Counted from the first letter of the stretch, positions 40,192 through 49,181 are shown. The stretch is DNA of 64,000 nucleotides from Bordetella genomosp. 10 (GCF_002261225.1 NZ_NEVM01000005.1:930001-994000), one strand, 5' to 3'. Program-made: numbers and translations. Notes: generated from the letters alone by a model not told the origin.

Positions 40192-40827
40192 ATGAACCCC
40201 GCCAAACGCCGCGAAATCTTCGCCCGCCTGCAAGCCGCCAATCCCACGCCCGAAACGGAACTGGAATACACGACGCCGTTCCAACTGCTGATCGCCGTGC
40301 TGTTGTCGGACCAGGCCACCGACAAATCGGTGAACATCGCCACGCGCAAGTTCTTTCCGCACTACGGCACGCCGCAAGGCCTGGTGGAGCTGGGCGAGGA
40401 AGGCCTGACCGAGTACATCAAGACCATCGGCCTCTATCGCAACAAGGCCAAGAACGCCGTCGCCACGGCGCGCATCATCCTCGAACAATACGGCGGCGAA
40501 GTCCCCCAGACGCGCGAAGCGCTGGAAGCCCTGCCCGGCGTCGGCCGCAAGACCGCCAACGTGGTGCTGAACACCGCGTTCAGGCAGGTCGCCATGGCCG
40601 TCGACACGCATATCTTCCGCGTGGCCAATCGCACGGGACTGGCGCCCGGCAAGGACGTGCTGGCCGTCGAGCTCAAGCTGATGAAAGTCGTGCCCAAGGA
40701 GTACCTGCTGGACGCGCACCATTGGCTGATCCTGCACGGGCGCTACGTCTGCGTGGCGCGCAAGCCCAAGTGCCCGCAATGCGGCATCGCGGACCTGTGC
40801 GAATACAAGCACAAGACGCCGGCCTGA
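40192..40827 (+). CDS. nth: Endonuclease III
   Basis: DNA glycosylase/AP lyase that removes oxidised pyrimidines. The 211-residue protein has the helix-hairpin-helix LPGVGRKTANVVLN with the catalytic Lys (about 121) and the catalytic Asp in VDTHIFRVANR (about 139). The C-terminal 4Fe-4S ligands are C-x6-C-x2-C-x5-C in CVARKPKCPQCGIADLC. It follows rsxB closely. Confidence 0.97.
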   Translation: MNPAKRREIFARLQAANPTPETELEYTTPFQLLIAVLLSDQATDKSVNIATRKFFPHYGTPQGLVELGEEGLTEYIKTIGLYRNKAKNAVATARIILEQYGGEVPQTREALEALPGVGRKTANVVLNTAFRQVAMAVDTHIFRVANRTGLAPGKDVLAVELKLMKVVPKEYLLDAHHWLILHGRYVCVARKPKCPQCGIADLCEYKHKTPA

Positions 40828-40906
40828 GCGGCGCGGCCCTGGCCGCCGTGTCGCGGGGAATCCACGCTGCCTGGCCGAATCGGCCAAAAAATGGAAGAAA
40901 GTTTGC

Positions 40907-40932
40907 GAGAATAAGAATTATTGCTAATAATC
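40907..40932 (+). promoter_or_regulatory. Putative Fur box upstream of the FecI-type sigma gene
   Basis: An AT-rich element in GC-rich surroundings, with core TTATTGCTAATAAT at 40918-40931, matches the GATAAT-repeat style of Fur sites. It ends 33 bases before the sigma gene, overlapping its expected promoter/start region. The same core, with one difference, lies before the AraC regulator at 53458. Confidence 0.75.
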
Positions 40933-40964
40933 GCCGGTTTCGTCTTCTCGCTTCATTCGTTTCG

Positions 40965-41474
40965 ATGACCGGCTCCCGTCCGCCCAGGAAAGGCTGGCTC
41001 GCCCACTACGGCGAGCTGGTCAGCGCATGGCGCCGCAAGGGACCGGGCGAGGACGACGGCGAGGACGCCTTGCAGGACTCCGCGCTGGGGCTGCTGGAGA
41101 ACGGCGTCGCCGCCATCCAGGGCAATCCGCGCGCCTATCTCGCCCGCAGCACGCGCAACGGCCTGATCGACCGGCACCGCCGCCGCGCGAAGCTGGCGGT
41201 CCTGCCCATCGACGAAGTGGATGAAACCGACCTGCCGCGCACCGAGAGTCCGGAATCCACGCTGTACGCGCAGGAACTGGCCGGCGCGCTCATGGCCGCG
41301 CTGGAGGAACTGCCGCTGAAGTGCCAGCAGGTCTACGTCCACCATCGGCTGGAAGGCAGGACGCAGGCGGAAATCGCCGATCATATGGGGCTGTCGCGCA
41401 GCATGGTGGAAAAATACATGCAGCGCGCCGTGCGCCACATCGCCGAGCGCCTGCAAGCCTATGCGCCGCACTGA
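40965..41474 (+). CDS. FecI-type ECF sigma factor
   Basis: A 169-residue iron-starvation sigma factor that would direct transcription of the receptor gene two positions downstream. Region 2 is short (HYGELVSAWRRKG...DALQDSALGLLE, ARSTRNGLIDRHRR), and region 4 has RTQAEIADHMGLSRSMVEKYMQRA, the characteristic FecI-family C-terminus. A Fur-like site precedes it, implying iron repression. It is three bases from the fecR-like gene, so the sigma/anti-sigma pair is co-transcribed. HurI, FecI and FpvI are relatives; the exact one is not determined. Confidence 0.92.
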   Translation: MTGSRPPRKGWLAHYGELVSAWRRKGPGEDDGEDALQDSALGLLENGVAAIQGNPRAYLARSTRNGLIDRHRRRAKLAVLPIDEVDETDLPRTESPESTLYAQELAGALMAALEELPLKCQQVYVHHRLEGRTQAEIADHMGLSRSMVEKYMQRAVRHIAERLQAYAPH

Positions 41475-41477
41475 ACG

Positions 41478-42509
41478 ATGACAGACATCCCGCCCTCCTC
41501 CGACGATCCGCGCGACCAGGCCGCCTTCTGGTTCGCGCGCCTGAACTCCGGCGACGCGACGGAGGCGGACCGGCGCGCCTTCGAAGCGTGGCGCCAGGCC
41601 GACCCGGAACATGACCGGCACTATCGCAACCTGCATTTTTTCTGGGATGCGGCGCGGCACGTGCCCGAGGCGCGCATGCGCGCCATCCTGGCCCGCGCCG
41701 AGGACGAGGCCGGCGGTTCGAAGACGTCGAGCCACGCCTCTCCGGCAATGCCGCCGCGGCGCCCCGCGTTCAGCCGGCGCCAGTTCGGTCTGGGGCTGGC
41801 CGGCGCCTGTTCGCTTGGGTTGGCGGTCGCGGTCCTGCGCAAGCCGTGGTGGGCGGCGCCGGACCACGTGGAGGAGCTGGCCACCGCCCGCGGCGAACGC
41901 CGCACCGTGACGCTGCCCGACGGATCCGTGGTCTACATGAACACGGACAGCGTGGCCACCGTGCGCCTCTACGAAGGCCGCCGCGTGGTCGAGCTCGCCG
42001 CCGGCGAAGCCCTGTTCGAAGTCAGCCATGACCGCGAGCGGCCTTTCATCGTCGACGCCGGCAACACGGAGGTGCTGGTGACGGGCACCCGTTTCAACGT
42101 GCGCCGCGATGCCGGCGACGTGCGGGTCAGCGTCGCCTCCGGCTCCGTCGAGGTGTCGGCCGGCCCCTGGTGGAACCGCGCGACGCGCCGGTTGACGGCG
42201 GGCCAGGGCGTGGAGAGCGATGCAAAAAACCCGCCGGGCGAGGTCGCCGCCGTCGACGTCTCCCAAGTGACGGCGTGGCAGCGCGGCAAGATCGTTTTCG
42301 ACAATGCCCCGCTGGCGCAGGTGGTCGCCGAGATGAACCGCTATCTGCCCGTGCCCGCGTCCTTCGCGGCGCCCGCCCTGGCGCAATACCGCGTCGCCGG
42401 GGTGTTCAGCATCGACGACCCGCTGGCCATGATGAACGCCCTGCCGGCCATCGCCCCCGTCCGCGTGCTGCGGACGTCCGAAGGCGGGCTGCAAGTCGTG
42501 GCCCGTTGA
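41478..42509 (+). CDS. FecR-type anti-sigma factor/regulator
   Basis: Inner-membrane regulator that relays receptor occupancy to the FecI-type sigma factor. The 343-residue protein has an N-terminal FecR_N (DUF4880) cytoplasmic region (residues about 10-60, AAFWFARLNSGDATEADRRAFEAW). One membrane segment follows (about 100-120, GLGLAGACSLGLAVAVL), then the periplasmic FecR domain (GERRTVTLPDGSVVYMNTDS) and a C-terminal STN-interacting region. It is the middle gene of the sigma-FecR-receptor set. Confidence 0.92.
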   Translation: MTDIPPSSDDPRDQAAFWFARLNSGDATEADRRAFEAWRQADPEHDRHYRNLHFFWDAARHVPEARMRAILARAEDEAGGSKTSSHASPAMPPRRPAFSRRQFGLGLAGACSLGLAVAVLRKPWWAAPDHVEELATARGERRTVTLPDGSVVYMNTDSVATVRLYEGRRVVELAAGEALFEVSHDRERPFIVDAGNTEVLVTGTRFNVRRDAGDVRVSVASGSVEVSAGPWWNRATRRLTAGQGVESDAKNPPGEVAAVDVSQVTAWQRGKIVFDNAPLAQVVAEMNRYLPVPASFAAPALAQYRVAGVFSIDDPLAMMNALPAIAPVRVLRTSEGGLQVVAR

Positions 42510-42547
42510 GACGGCGGCGGCCGAACCGCCGCCGCTGTTACAAAATA

Positions 42548-42560
42548 GTTCTCATTTTGA
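42548..42560 (+). promoter_or_regulatory. Shared 13-mer upstream of the first TonB receptor
   Basis: GTTCTCATTTTGA, in the 156-bp fecR-receptor gap, differs at one position from the sequence at 54530-54542 upstream of the second receptor. TTCTCATT resembles half of a Fur box. It may be a Fur half-site or part of the ECF-sigma promoter. Confidence 0.5.
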
Positions 42561-42665
42561 TTCTGGTGTTTGCCCGTCCCGTTCGTTCTCTGCATGAAAG
42601 GGCCGCAACCGCGTCCGCCCTGCCCCGGGTCCGAGGGAGCCGTCTGCCCGCCCGGCAGCGCATTC

Positions 42666-45131
42666 ATGGGAATACGAAGGATCGTGAACATCACCGCCAA
42701 CAAGCATCGCCATCCGCAACGCGCGCTCTCCCGAGCCGGCCGGCGCGGAAGAACCCTGGCCCTCTCCGCCGCGCTGGCGCTGGGCACGCTGGCCGCGGCG
42801 GGCCAGGCAAGCGCGCAGGAGCGTGCCGTGCACATCAGCATCCCCGCGCAGCCGCTGGGCAAGGCGCTGCTGCAGTTGGGGGAACAGACATCGCTGCAGA
42901 TCTTCTTCCCGCAGGACATGGTCGACGGCCTGAACGCGCCCGCGGTGTCGGGCGACCTGGCGCCTGAACAGGCCTTGCGCGCCCTGCTGCGCGACACCTC
43001 CCTTACCTATCGCCGCCAGGGCAACAACGTCACCCTGGCGCGCGGCGACGCGGGCGCGGCGGTCGCCCAGATGCCGACGGTCGCCGTCTCCGCCCAGGGC
43101 GTGGACCCCGTGGTCCAGCGCGTCAACCCGCCGACCAGCGTCGGATCGAAGACGCCGCTGACGCAGCGCGAAATCCCGCAATCCGTCAGCGTCATCGGCG
43201 CCGAACAGATCCAGAAACAGCAGATGCGGACGCTGGACGAAGCGATGCGCTACGTGCCGGGCGTCAACGTCGAGCTGGCCAACCCCTTGATGACCTCGTA
43301 CGCGTCGCGCGGTTTTCCCATCGACACCTTCCAGCTCGACGGCGTGCCCACGGCGATCCCGGCGGGGGCCAGCGCCACGATCGCCGACAACCTCGCCATG
43401 TACGAACAGGTGGAGGTCCTGCGCGGCCCGGCCGGGCTGTACAACGGCTTCGGCGGCGACGGCGGCGTGATCAACCTGGTGCGCAAGCGCGCCCCCGCCG
43501 CCTTCCAGGGCTCGGCGGAGGTGACGGGCGGCAGCCGCGATACGGCGCGCGCCCAGGTCGACCTGGGCGGTCCCCTGAACGACGCCGGCACGCTGCGCGG
43601 ACGCATCGTCGGCGCGACCGCGTACCAGCACCTGATGCAGGACGGCACCTGGCAGCGCGACCGGCAGTTCTACGGCACGCTGGAGGCCGACCTGACGCCG
43701 ACCACGCAGGCGCGCATCGGCCTGAGCCATACGGAAACGACCGGCAAGCCGGCGTACGGCATTCCCTATTACTCGGACGGCAAGCTGATCGACGTGCGGC
43801 GCTCGCTCTACCTGGGCGCGGACTGGAACCACCTGCGCAACGACAGGACGAACGCCTTCGCGGAGGTCGAGCAGCAACTGGGCGGCGACTGGAAAGCGAA
43901 GATCGCCTACAACTACCTGCAACTGCATTCGCACTTCCTGTACGGCATTCCCGGCGGCCCGGTCGACCGCGAAACGGACGTCGGCAATCCCTACAGCTAC
44001 AACTACGAAAACCGCGACGAGCAACATGCCATCGACATGTACGCCACCGGCCCGTTCAAGCTGTTCGGCCGCACGCACCAACTGACGGTGGGCGCGAACT
44101 ACCTGCATGAGAATTCGCACAACACGCAGCGCTTCGTCAACACCGCCACCACCGGCCTGGACGACTGGGGCGATTACTACGAGAACATCTTCACCAGCAA
44201 TCCGCTGTATTCGAACGATTTCGACGGCGGCGCGCGCAACGACAACCGGACCATGGTCGAACAGTTCGGCGTCTACGGCAATGCCCGCTTCAAGCTGGCC
44301 GATCCCCTGACGCTGGTGGCGGGCGGCCGCTTCACCTGGTGGCGGTCGAAGCTGACGCCGAACGGCGATCCCTATTACAACTACTTCGGCGCGTCGGCGT
44401 CCGACACCCGCGTCAACGGCAAGTTCTCGCCCATCGTCGGCCTGATCTACGACATCGACGACACCTACTCGGCATACGCCAGCTACACCTCCATCTTCAA
44501 GCCGCAAAGCGGGTTCTACACGGTGAACGGCCAGATCATCAAGCCGGTGCAGGGCAAACAATACGAGGTCGGCCTGAAGGGCACCTACCTGGACGGCAAG
44601 GCGAACGCGTCGGTGGCCCTGTTCCAGATCGACGAATCGAACCGGGCCTTCTCCGACCCGAACAATCCCGGCTTCTACCTGGCGCAGGGCAAGGCGCGCA
44701 GCCAGGGGGTCGAGCTGCAGGTGAGCGGGCAAGTGACGCCTAGCTGGACGGTCTATGCCGGCTACACCTACCAGGACGTGCGCGCGCTGGACAAGAGCAC
44801 CAACGTGGGCGCGCCCTTCATCGCCAATCCCAAGCACCTGTTCAAGGTGGCCACCGACTACCGGCTGCCGGGCGACCTGCGCGCGTGGAGCGTGGGCGCC
44901 GCGGCCTACGTCACGTCCAGCACCGGCTTCGACGGCTCGCCCTCGACCACGGCGCCCGGGTACGCGACCGTCGACGCGCACGTGTCCTATCAGTTCCTGA
45001 AGACCTGGACGGCGACCCTGAGCGCGACCAACCTGTTCGACCGCAAATACTATTCCGTGGTGGAAGGCGCGGCCGGCAACTATTACGGCAATCCGCGCAC
45101 GGTGCTGTTGTCCTTGCGCACGACGTTCTGA
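42666..45131 (+). CDS. TonB-dependent siderophore receptor with signalling domain (FpvA/FecA type)
   Basis: Outer-membrane transporter for a ferric siderophore. The 821-residue precursor has a long signal peptide (to about residue 51, QASA/QE). The N-terminal STN signalling domain follows (about 55-126, VHISIPAQPLGKALLQLGEQ), then a plug domain (about 165-285, with REIPQSVSVIGAEQI and VEVLRGPAGLYNGFG). The 22-strand barrel ends in RTTF with terminal Phe. The STN domain fits signalling through the upstream FecR/FecI pair. The start is uncertain; a GTG six codons later has a nearby AAGGA. The ferri-siderophore identity cannot be told from sequence. Confidence 0.93.
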   Translation: MGIRRIVNITANKHRHPQRALSRAGRRGRTLALSAALALGTLAAAGQASAQERAVHISIPAQPLGKALLQLGEQTSLQIFFPQDMVDGLNAPAVSGDLAPEQALRALLRDTSLTYRRQGNNVTLARGDAGAAVAQMPTVAVSAQGVDPVVQRVNPPTSVGSKTPLTQREIPQSVSVIGAEQIQKQQMRTLDEAMRYVPGVNVELANPLMTSYASRGFPIDTFQLDGVPTAIPAGASATIADNLAMYEQVEVLRGPAGLYNGFGGDGGVINLVRKRAPAAFQGSAEVTGGSRDTARAQVDLGGPLNDAGTLRGRIVGATAYQHLMQDGTWQRDRQFYGTLEADLTPTTQARIGLSHTETTGKPAYGIPYYSDGKLIDVRRSLYLGADWNHLRNDRTNAFAEVEQQLGGDWKAKIAYNYLQLHSHFLYGIPGGPVDRETDVGNPYSYNYENRDEQHAIDMYATGPFKLFGRTHQLTVGANYLHENSHNTQRFVNTATTGLDDWGDYYENIFTSNPLYSNDFDGGARNDNRTMVEQFGVYGNARFKLADPLTLVAGGRFTWWRSKLTPNGDPYYNYFGASASDTRVNGKFSPIVGLIYDIDDTYSAYASYTSIFKPQSGFYTVNGQIIKPVQGKQYEVGLKGTYLDGKANASVALFQIDESNRAFSDPNNPGFYLAQGKARSQGVELQVSGQVTPSWTVYAGYTYQDVRALDKSTNVGAPFIANPKHLFKVATDYRLPGDLRAWSVGAAAYVTSSTGFDGSPSTTAPGYATVDAHVSYQFLKTWTATLSATNLFDRKYYSVVEGAAGNYYGNPRTVLLSLRTTF

Positions 45132-45421
45132 CCGGCGCGCGGCCGCGATCCATCCCTTTATACAAATAGGTAATTAGCGCCGGCGCGCCCCCGGTGAAAA
45201 ACCCGGGCCGCCGGCGCCGGGCCGCGCGAACGGCGTCCCCGCGCGCCTTGCGCCGCAACAGCGCCCGGCGGTCAACGGCGTCGCAGGCCGCGCCGCGGTT
45301 CGGCGCGCCGCACCATCGCAGCACCATTCCGGCGGATTTGAACCTATGTAAAACCCCCATAGAATTTTGCTTCGCCCGTCCGCATACTCGCCGGCAACAA
45401 ATATTAATGTGGTGCTACGAC
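45132..45421. other. Intergenic region receptor-ABC transporter
   Basis: This 290-bp gap contains GC-rich inverted repeats (GCGCCGGCGC at 45176-45185 and CGGCGCCGG at 45211-45219) that could terminate the receptor transcript, but no T run follows them. The second half should carry the promoter of the ABC operon. No small gene with a ribosome site was seen. Confidence 0.45.
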
Positions 45422-46195
45422 ATGGACGACACCATCCTGGAGACACAGGCCCTTACCAAGGAGTTTCGTGGCTTCGTTGCGGTGAAAGGCGTTGATTTGC
45501 GGGTGCGGCGCGGGCATATCCATGCCCTGATCGGCCCCAACGGCGCGGGCAAGACCACCTGCTTCAACCTGCTGACGAAGTTCCTGGCGCCCAGCGCCGG
45601 CAAGATACTCTTCAACGGCCAGGACATCACCGGCGAACGCCCGGCGCAGATCGCGCGGCGCGGCATCATCCGCTCCTTCCAGATCTCGGCGGTGTTCCCG
45701 CACCTGAGCGTGCTGGAAAACGTGCGCATCGGCCTGCAGCGCAAGACCGGCCTGTCCTATCACTTCTGGCGCAGCGAGAAGACGCTGCATGCGCTGGACG
45801 CGCCGGCGCGCGAACTGCTGGAACAGGTCGACCTGGGCGCCTTCGCCGACGAGACCACCGTCAACCTGCCCTACGGCCGCAAGCGCGCGCTGGAAATCGC
45901 CACCACGCTGGCGATGGAGCCGGAGCTGATGCTGCTGGACGAACCGACGCAGGGCATGGGCCACGAGGACGTGGACCGCGTCACGCGCCTGATCAAGCGC
46001 GTCAGCGTGGGCCGCACCATCCTCATGGTGGAACACAATATGAACGTGGTGTCCTCCATCGCCGACCGCATCACGGTGCTGGCGCGGGGGGCCGTCCTGG
46101 CCGAAGGCAACTATGCCGAGGTGGCGAGCAATCCGGCCGTCATGGAAGCCTATATGGGCAGCACCGAAGGACAACTGCAAGGAGCGCACGCATGA
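45422..46195 (+). CDS. Liv-type ABC transporter ATP-binding protein (LivG-like)
   Basis: First ATPase of a branched-chain-amino-acid-type (HAAT) importer. The 257-residue protein has a canonical Walker A GPNGAGKTT (Lys near residue 43), Q-loop SFQIS, signature LPYGRKRALEIA, Walker B LMLLDEPTQGM and H-loop MVEHNM. The signature LPYGRKR is the LivG-type variant. An ATG five codons upstream is an alternative. Its stop overlaps the next ATPase as ATGA. Substrate may be amino acids, amides or urea. Confidence 0.9.
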   Translation: MDDTILETQALTKEFRGFVAVKGVDLRVRRGHIHALIGPNGAGKTTCFNLLTKFLAPSAGKILFNGQDITGERPAQIARRGIIRSFQISAVFPHLSVLENVRIGLQRKTGLSYHFWRSEKTLHALDAPARELLEQVDLGAFADETTVNLPYGRKRALEIATTLAMEPELMLLDEPTQGMGHEDVDRVTRLIKRVSVGRTILMVEHNMNVVSSIADRITVLARGAVLAEGNYAEVASNPAVMEAYMGSTEGQLQGAHA

Positions 46196-46905
46196 ACGCG
46201 CCCGCGCTGGAAATCAGCGACCTGCACGCCTGGTACGGGGAATCGCACATCCTGCACGGCGTGAACATGAAGGTGAACCAGGGTGAAGTGGTGACGCTGC
46301 TGGGCCGCAACGGCGCCGGCCGCACCACCACCCTGCGCGCCGTGCTCGGCCTGACCGGCAGCCGCAAGGGCTCGGTGCGCATCAACGGCACCGAGTCGGC
46401 CGGCATGCCCACCTTCCGCATCGCCCACCTGGGGGTGGGCTACTGCCCCGAGGAACGCGGCATCTTCGCCAGCCTGAGCTGCGAGGAGAATCTGCTGCTG
46501 CCGCCCCCGGTGGGCGGCGCGCTGGGCGGCGGCATGTCGCTGGCGGAAATCTATGAAATGTTCCCCAACCTGCACGAGCGCCGCCACTCGCCGGGCACCC
46601 GCCTGTCCGGCGGCGAACAGCAGATGCTGGCGGTCGCGCGCATCCTGCGCACCGGCGCCAACCTGCTGCTGCTGGACGAGATTTCGGAAGGCCTGGCCCC
46701 CGTCATCGTGCAGGCGCTGGGGCGCATGATCACCGCATTGAAGCAACGCGGCTATACCATCGTCATGGTGGAGCAGAATTTCCGCTTCGCCGCGCCGCTG
46801 GCCGACCGCTTCTACGTCATGGAGCACGGCCAGATCATCGAACACTTCGATGCGGCGCAACTCACTGAAAAACAGGAAACGCTCAACGAACTGCTGGGCG
46901 TCTAA
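46192..46905 (+). CDS. Liv-type ABC transporter ATP-binding protein (LivF-like, atypical Walker A)
   Basis: Second ATPase of the importer, 237 residues. Signature LSGGEQQMLAVARIL, Walker B LLLLDEISEGL and H-loop MVEQNFR follow the LivF pattern. The Walker A reads GRNGAGRTT: residue 44, normally the catalytic Lys, is Arg (codon CGC at 46321-46323). Everything else looks intact, so a pseudogene is unlikely. It is translationally coupled to the LivG-like gene and lies 74 bases before the binding protein. Confidence 0.9.
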   Translation: MNAPALEISDLHAWYGESHILHGVNMKVNQGEVVTLLGRNGAGRTTTLRAVLGLTGSRKGSVRINGTESAGMPTFRIAHLGVGYCPEERGIFASLSCEENLLLPPPVGGALGGGMSLAEIYEMFPNLHERRHSPGTRLSGGEQQMLAVARILRTGANLLLLDEISEGLAPVIVQALGRMITALKQRGYTIVMVEQNFRFAAPLADRFYVMEHGQIIEHFDAAQLTEKQETLNELLGV

Positions 46906-46979
46906 AAGGTCATCGAACCCTTAACCTGCCACCCGCCGGCACGACCGGCACCCCCTTACAAAAGGGAGAGGAGTCAACC

Positions 46980-48194
46980 ATGAAGCTGCACACCCTAACG
47001 GCCGCACTGGCCCTGGCCGGCCTCGGCGCAATGGGCCTGCCCGCGCAAGCCGCCGGGATTTCCGATGACGTGATCCGCATCGGATTCATCACCGACATGT
47101 CCGGCGTGTATTCCGACATCGACGGCAAGGGCGGCGTCGAGGCCATCAAGATGGCCATCGAGGATGCCGGCGGCAACATCGACGGCAAGAAGATCGAACT
47201 GGTCACGGCCGATCACCAGAACAAGGCGGACGTCGCCTCGGCGCGCGCCCGCGAATGGTTCGACCAGCAGAAGGTCGACGTCCTGATCGGCGGCACCAAC
47301 TCCTCCACCAGCCTGGCCATGGCCCAGGTCGCCGCGGAGAAGAAAAAGCCCTTCATCGCCATCGGCGCGGGCGCGTCCGACCTGACCAACGCCCAATGTT
47401 CGCCCTACACCGTCCACTATGCCTACGACACCGTGGCCCTGGCCCGCGGCACCGGCTCGGCGGTGGTGAAGAACGGCGGCAAGACCTGGTTCTTCCTGAC
47501 CGCCGACTACGCCTTCGGCCACGCCCTGGAGCGCGACACCGCCAACGTGGTGAAAGCCGAGGGCGGGGAAGTCAAGGGCAGCGTGCGCGCGCCGCTGGGC
47601 GCCTCCGATTTCTCGTCCTTCCTGCTGCAGGCGCAGTCGTCCAAGGCGCAGATCCTGGGCCTGGCCAACGCCGGCGGCGACACCATCAACGCGGTCAAGG
47701 CGGCCAACGAATTCGGCATCACCCAGACCATGAAGATGGCGGGCCTGCTGGTCTTCATCAACGACGTCGACTCGCTGGGCCTGCAAGCCACGCAGAACAT
47801 GTACCTGACCGATAGCTGGTACTGGGACCAGTCCGACGAGGCGCGCGCCTGGTCCAAGAAGTTCGAGGCCAAGGTCGGCCGCAAGCCGTCCAGCCTGCAG
47901 GCCGCCGACTACTCGTCGGTCGCGAACTACCTGAAGGCGGTCAAGGCCACCGGCAGCGACGACGCCGACGGCATCATGAAGTGGTTCAAGTCGAACAAGC
48001 TCAACGACATGTACGTGAAGAACGGCTACACCCGCGAGGACGGCCGCATGGTGCACGACATGTACCTGATGCAGGTGAAGACGCCCAAGGAATCGAAGGG
48101 CCGCTGGGACTACTACAAGGTGGTCGCCACGCTGCCGGGCGACGAGGTCTACACCAAGTTGTCCGAATCCACCTGCAAGCTGGTCAAGAAATAA
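46980..48194 (+). CDS. Liv-type ABC transporter periplasmic substrate-binding protein
   Basis: Periplasmic receptor of the importer. The 404-residue precursor has a signal peptide (to about residue 25, AQAAG). The type I periplasmic-binding fold of the Leu/Ile/Val family follows, with IRIGFITDMSGVYSDIDGKGGVEAIKMAIEDAGG-type N-terminal strands and a ligand-site-like GGTNSSTSLAM loop. It is longer than E. coli LivJ (about 370), in the range of the broader HAAT family with varied ligands. GGAGAGGAG precedes the ATG. The two permease genes follow. Confidence 0.88.
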   Translation: MKLHTLTAALALAGLGAMGLPAQAAGISDDVIRIGFITDMSGVYSDIDGKGGVEAIKMAIEDAGGNIDGKKIELVTADHQNKADVASARAREWFDQQKVDVLIGGTNSSTSLAMAQVAAEKKKPFIAIGAGASDLTNAQCSPYTVHYAYDTVALARGTGSAVVKNGGKTWFFLTADYAFGHALERDTANVVKAEGGEVKGSVRAPLGASDFSSFLLQAQSSKAQILGLANAGGDTINAVKAANEFGITQTMKMAGLLVFINDVDSLGLQATQNMYLTDSWYWDQSDEARAWSKKFEAKVGRKPSSLQAADYSSVANYLKAVKATGSDDADGIMKWFKSNKLNDMYVKNGYTREDGRMVHDMYLMQVKTPKESKGRWDYYKVVATLPGDEVYTKLSESTCKLVKK

Positions 48195-48293
48195 CCCGGC
48201 CCATTGCGCGCCGCCACGCCCACCCGGCGCGGCGGCGCGTCTACGCTTGTTCAACCGCCCGCCATCCACGCGGGCGCGCAGGAAACGCACACG

Positions 48294-49181
48294 ATGACGG
48301 AAATCTTCGGCATCCCCTTGCAGGCCCTGATGGGCCAATTGCTGCTGGGGTTGGTCAACGGCTCGTTCTACGCCATGCTCTCGCTGGGGCTGGCGGTCAT
48401 TTTCGGCTTGCTGAACGTAATCAACTTCGCCCACGGCACGCTCTACATGATGGGCGCCTTCGCCGCCTGGGCGGGCATGAACTACCTGGGCCTGAACTAC
48501 TGGGTCATGCTCATCCTGGGCCCGATCGCGGTAGGCATCTTCGGCATCGTCATCGAACGGCTGCTGCTGCGCCACCTGTACCGGCTCGACCATCTCTACG
48601 GGCTGCTGCTGACCTTCGGCCTGACCCTGCTGATCGAAGGCCTGTTCCGCAGCGTCTACGGCGTCTCCGGCCAGCCCTACCCGCCGCCCGACGCGCTGCG
48701 CGGCGCCACCAACCTGGGTTTCATGATCCTGCCCAACTACCGCGCATGGGTGGTGATCGCGTCGCTGGTGGTCTGCCTGGGCACCTGGTTCGTCATCGAA
48801 CGCACCCGCCTGGGCGCGCTGCTGCGCGCGGGCACCGAGAACCCGCGCCTGGTGGAGGCCTTCGGCGTCAACGTGCCGCGCATGATCATGCTGACCTACG
48901 GCTTCGGCGTGGCCCTGGCCGGCTTCGCCGGCGTGCTGGCCGCGCCGGTGCTGCAGATTTCCCCGCTGATGGGCTCGAACCTGATCATCGTGGTCTTCGC
49001 GGTGGTGGTGATCGGCGGCATGGGCTCCATCCTGGGATCCATCCTGACCGGCCTGGGGCTGGGCGTGATCGAGGGCCTGACCAAGGTCTTCTGGCCCGAA
49101 GCCTCCAGCACCGTGGTGTTCATCATCATGGCCATCGTCCTGCTGCTGCGTCCCGCCGGCCTGTTCGGGAAAGAGAAATGA
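48294..49181 (+). CDS. Liv-type ABC transporter permease (LivH-like)
   Basis: Inner-membrane permease of the HAAT importer, 295 residues, with about eight hydrophobic segments. It opens MTEIFGIPLQALMGQLLLGLVNGSFYAMLSLGLAVIFG-like, the LivH N-terminus, and has the NFAHG motif near residue 43 and the EAA-type cytoplasmic loop (GTENPRLVEAFGVNV). Its stop overlaps the LivM-like start by four bases (ATGA). Confidence 0.92.
   Translation: MTEIFGIPLQALMGQLLLGLVNGSFYAMLSLGLAVIFGLLNVINFAHGTLYMMGAFAAWAGMNYLGLNYWVMLILGPIAVGIFGIVIERLLLRHLYRLDHLYGLLLTFGLTLLIEGLFRSVYGVSGQPYPPPDALRGATNLGFMILPNYRAWVVIASLVVCLGTWFVIERTRLGALLRAGTENPRLVEAFGVNVPRMIMLTYGFGVALAGFAGVLAAPVLQISPLMGSNLIIVVFAVVVIGGMGSILGSILTGLGLGVIEGLTKVFWPEASSTVVFIIMAIVLLLRPAGLFGKEK

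Noticed and set aside
37966..40887. Open frame of about 970 codons on the minus strand opposite phaZ, rsxB and nth
   Set aside because: No recognisable domain and the plus-strand genes are conserved; a GC-bias artefact.
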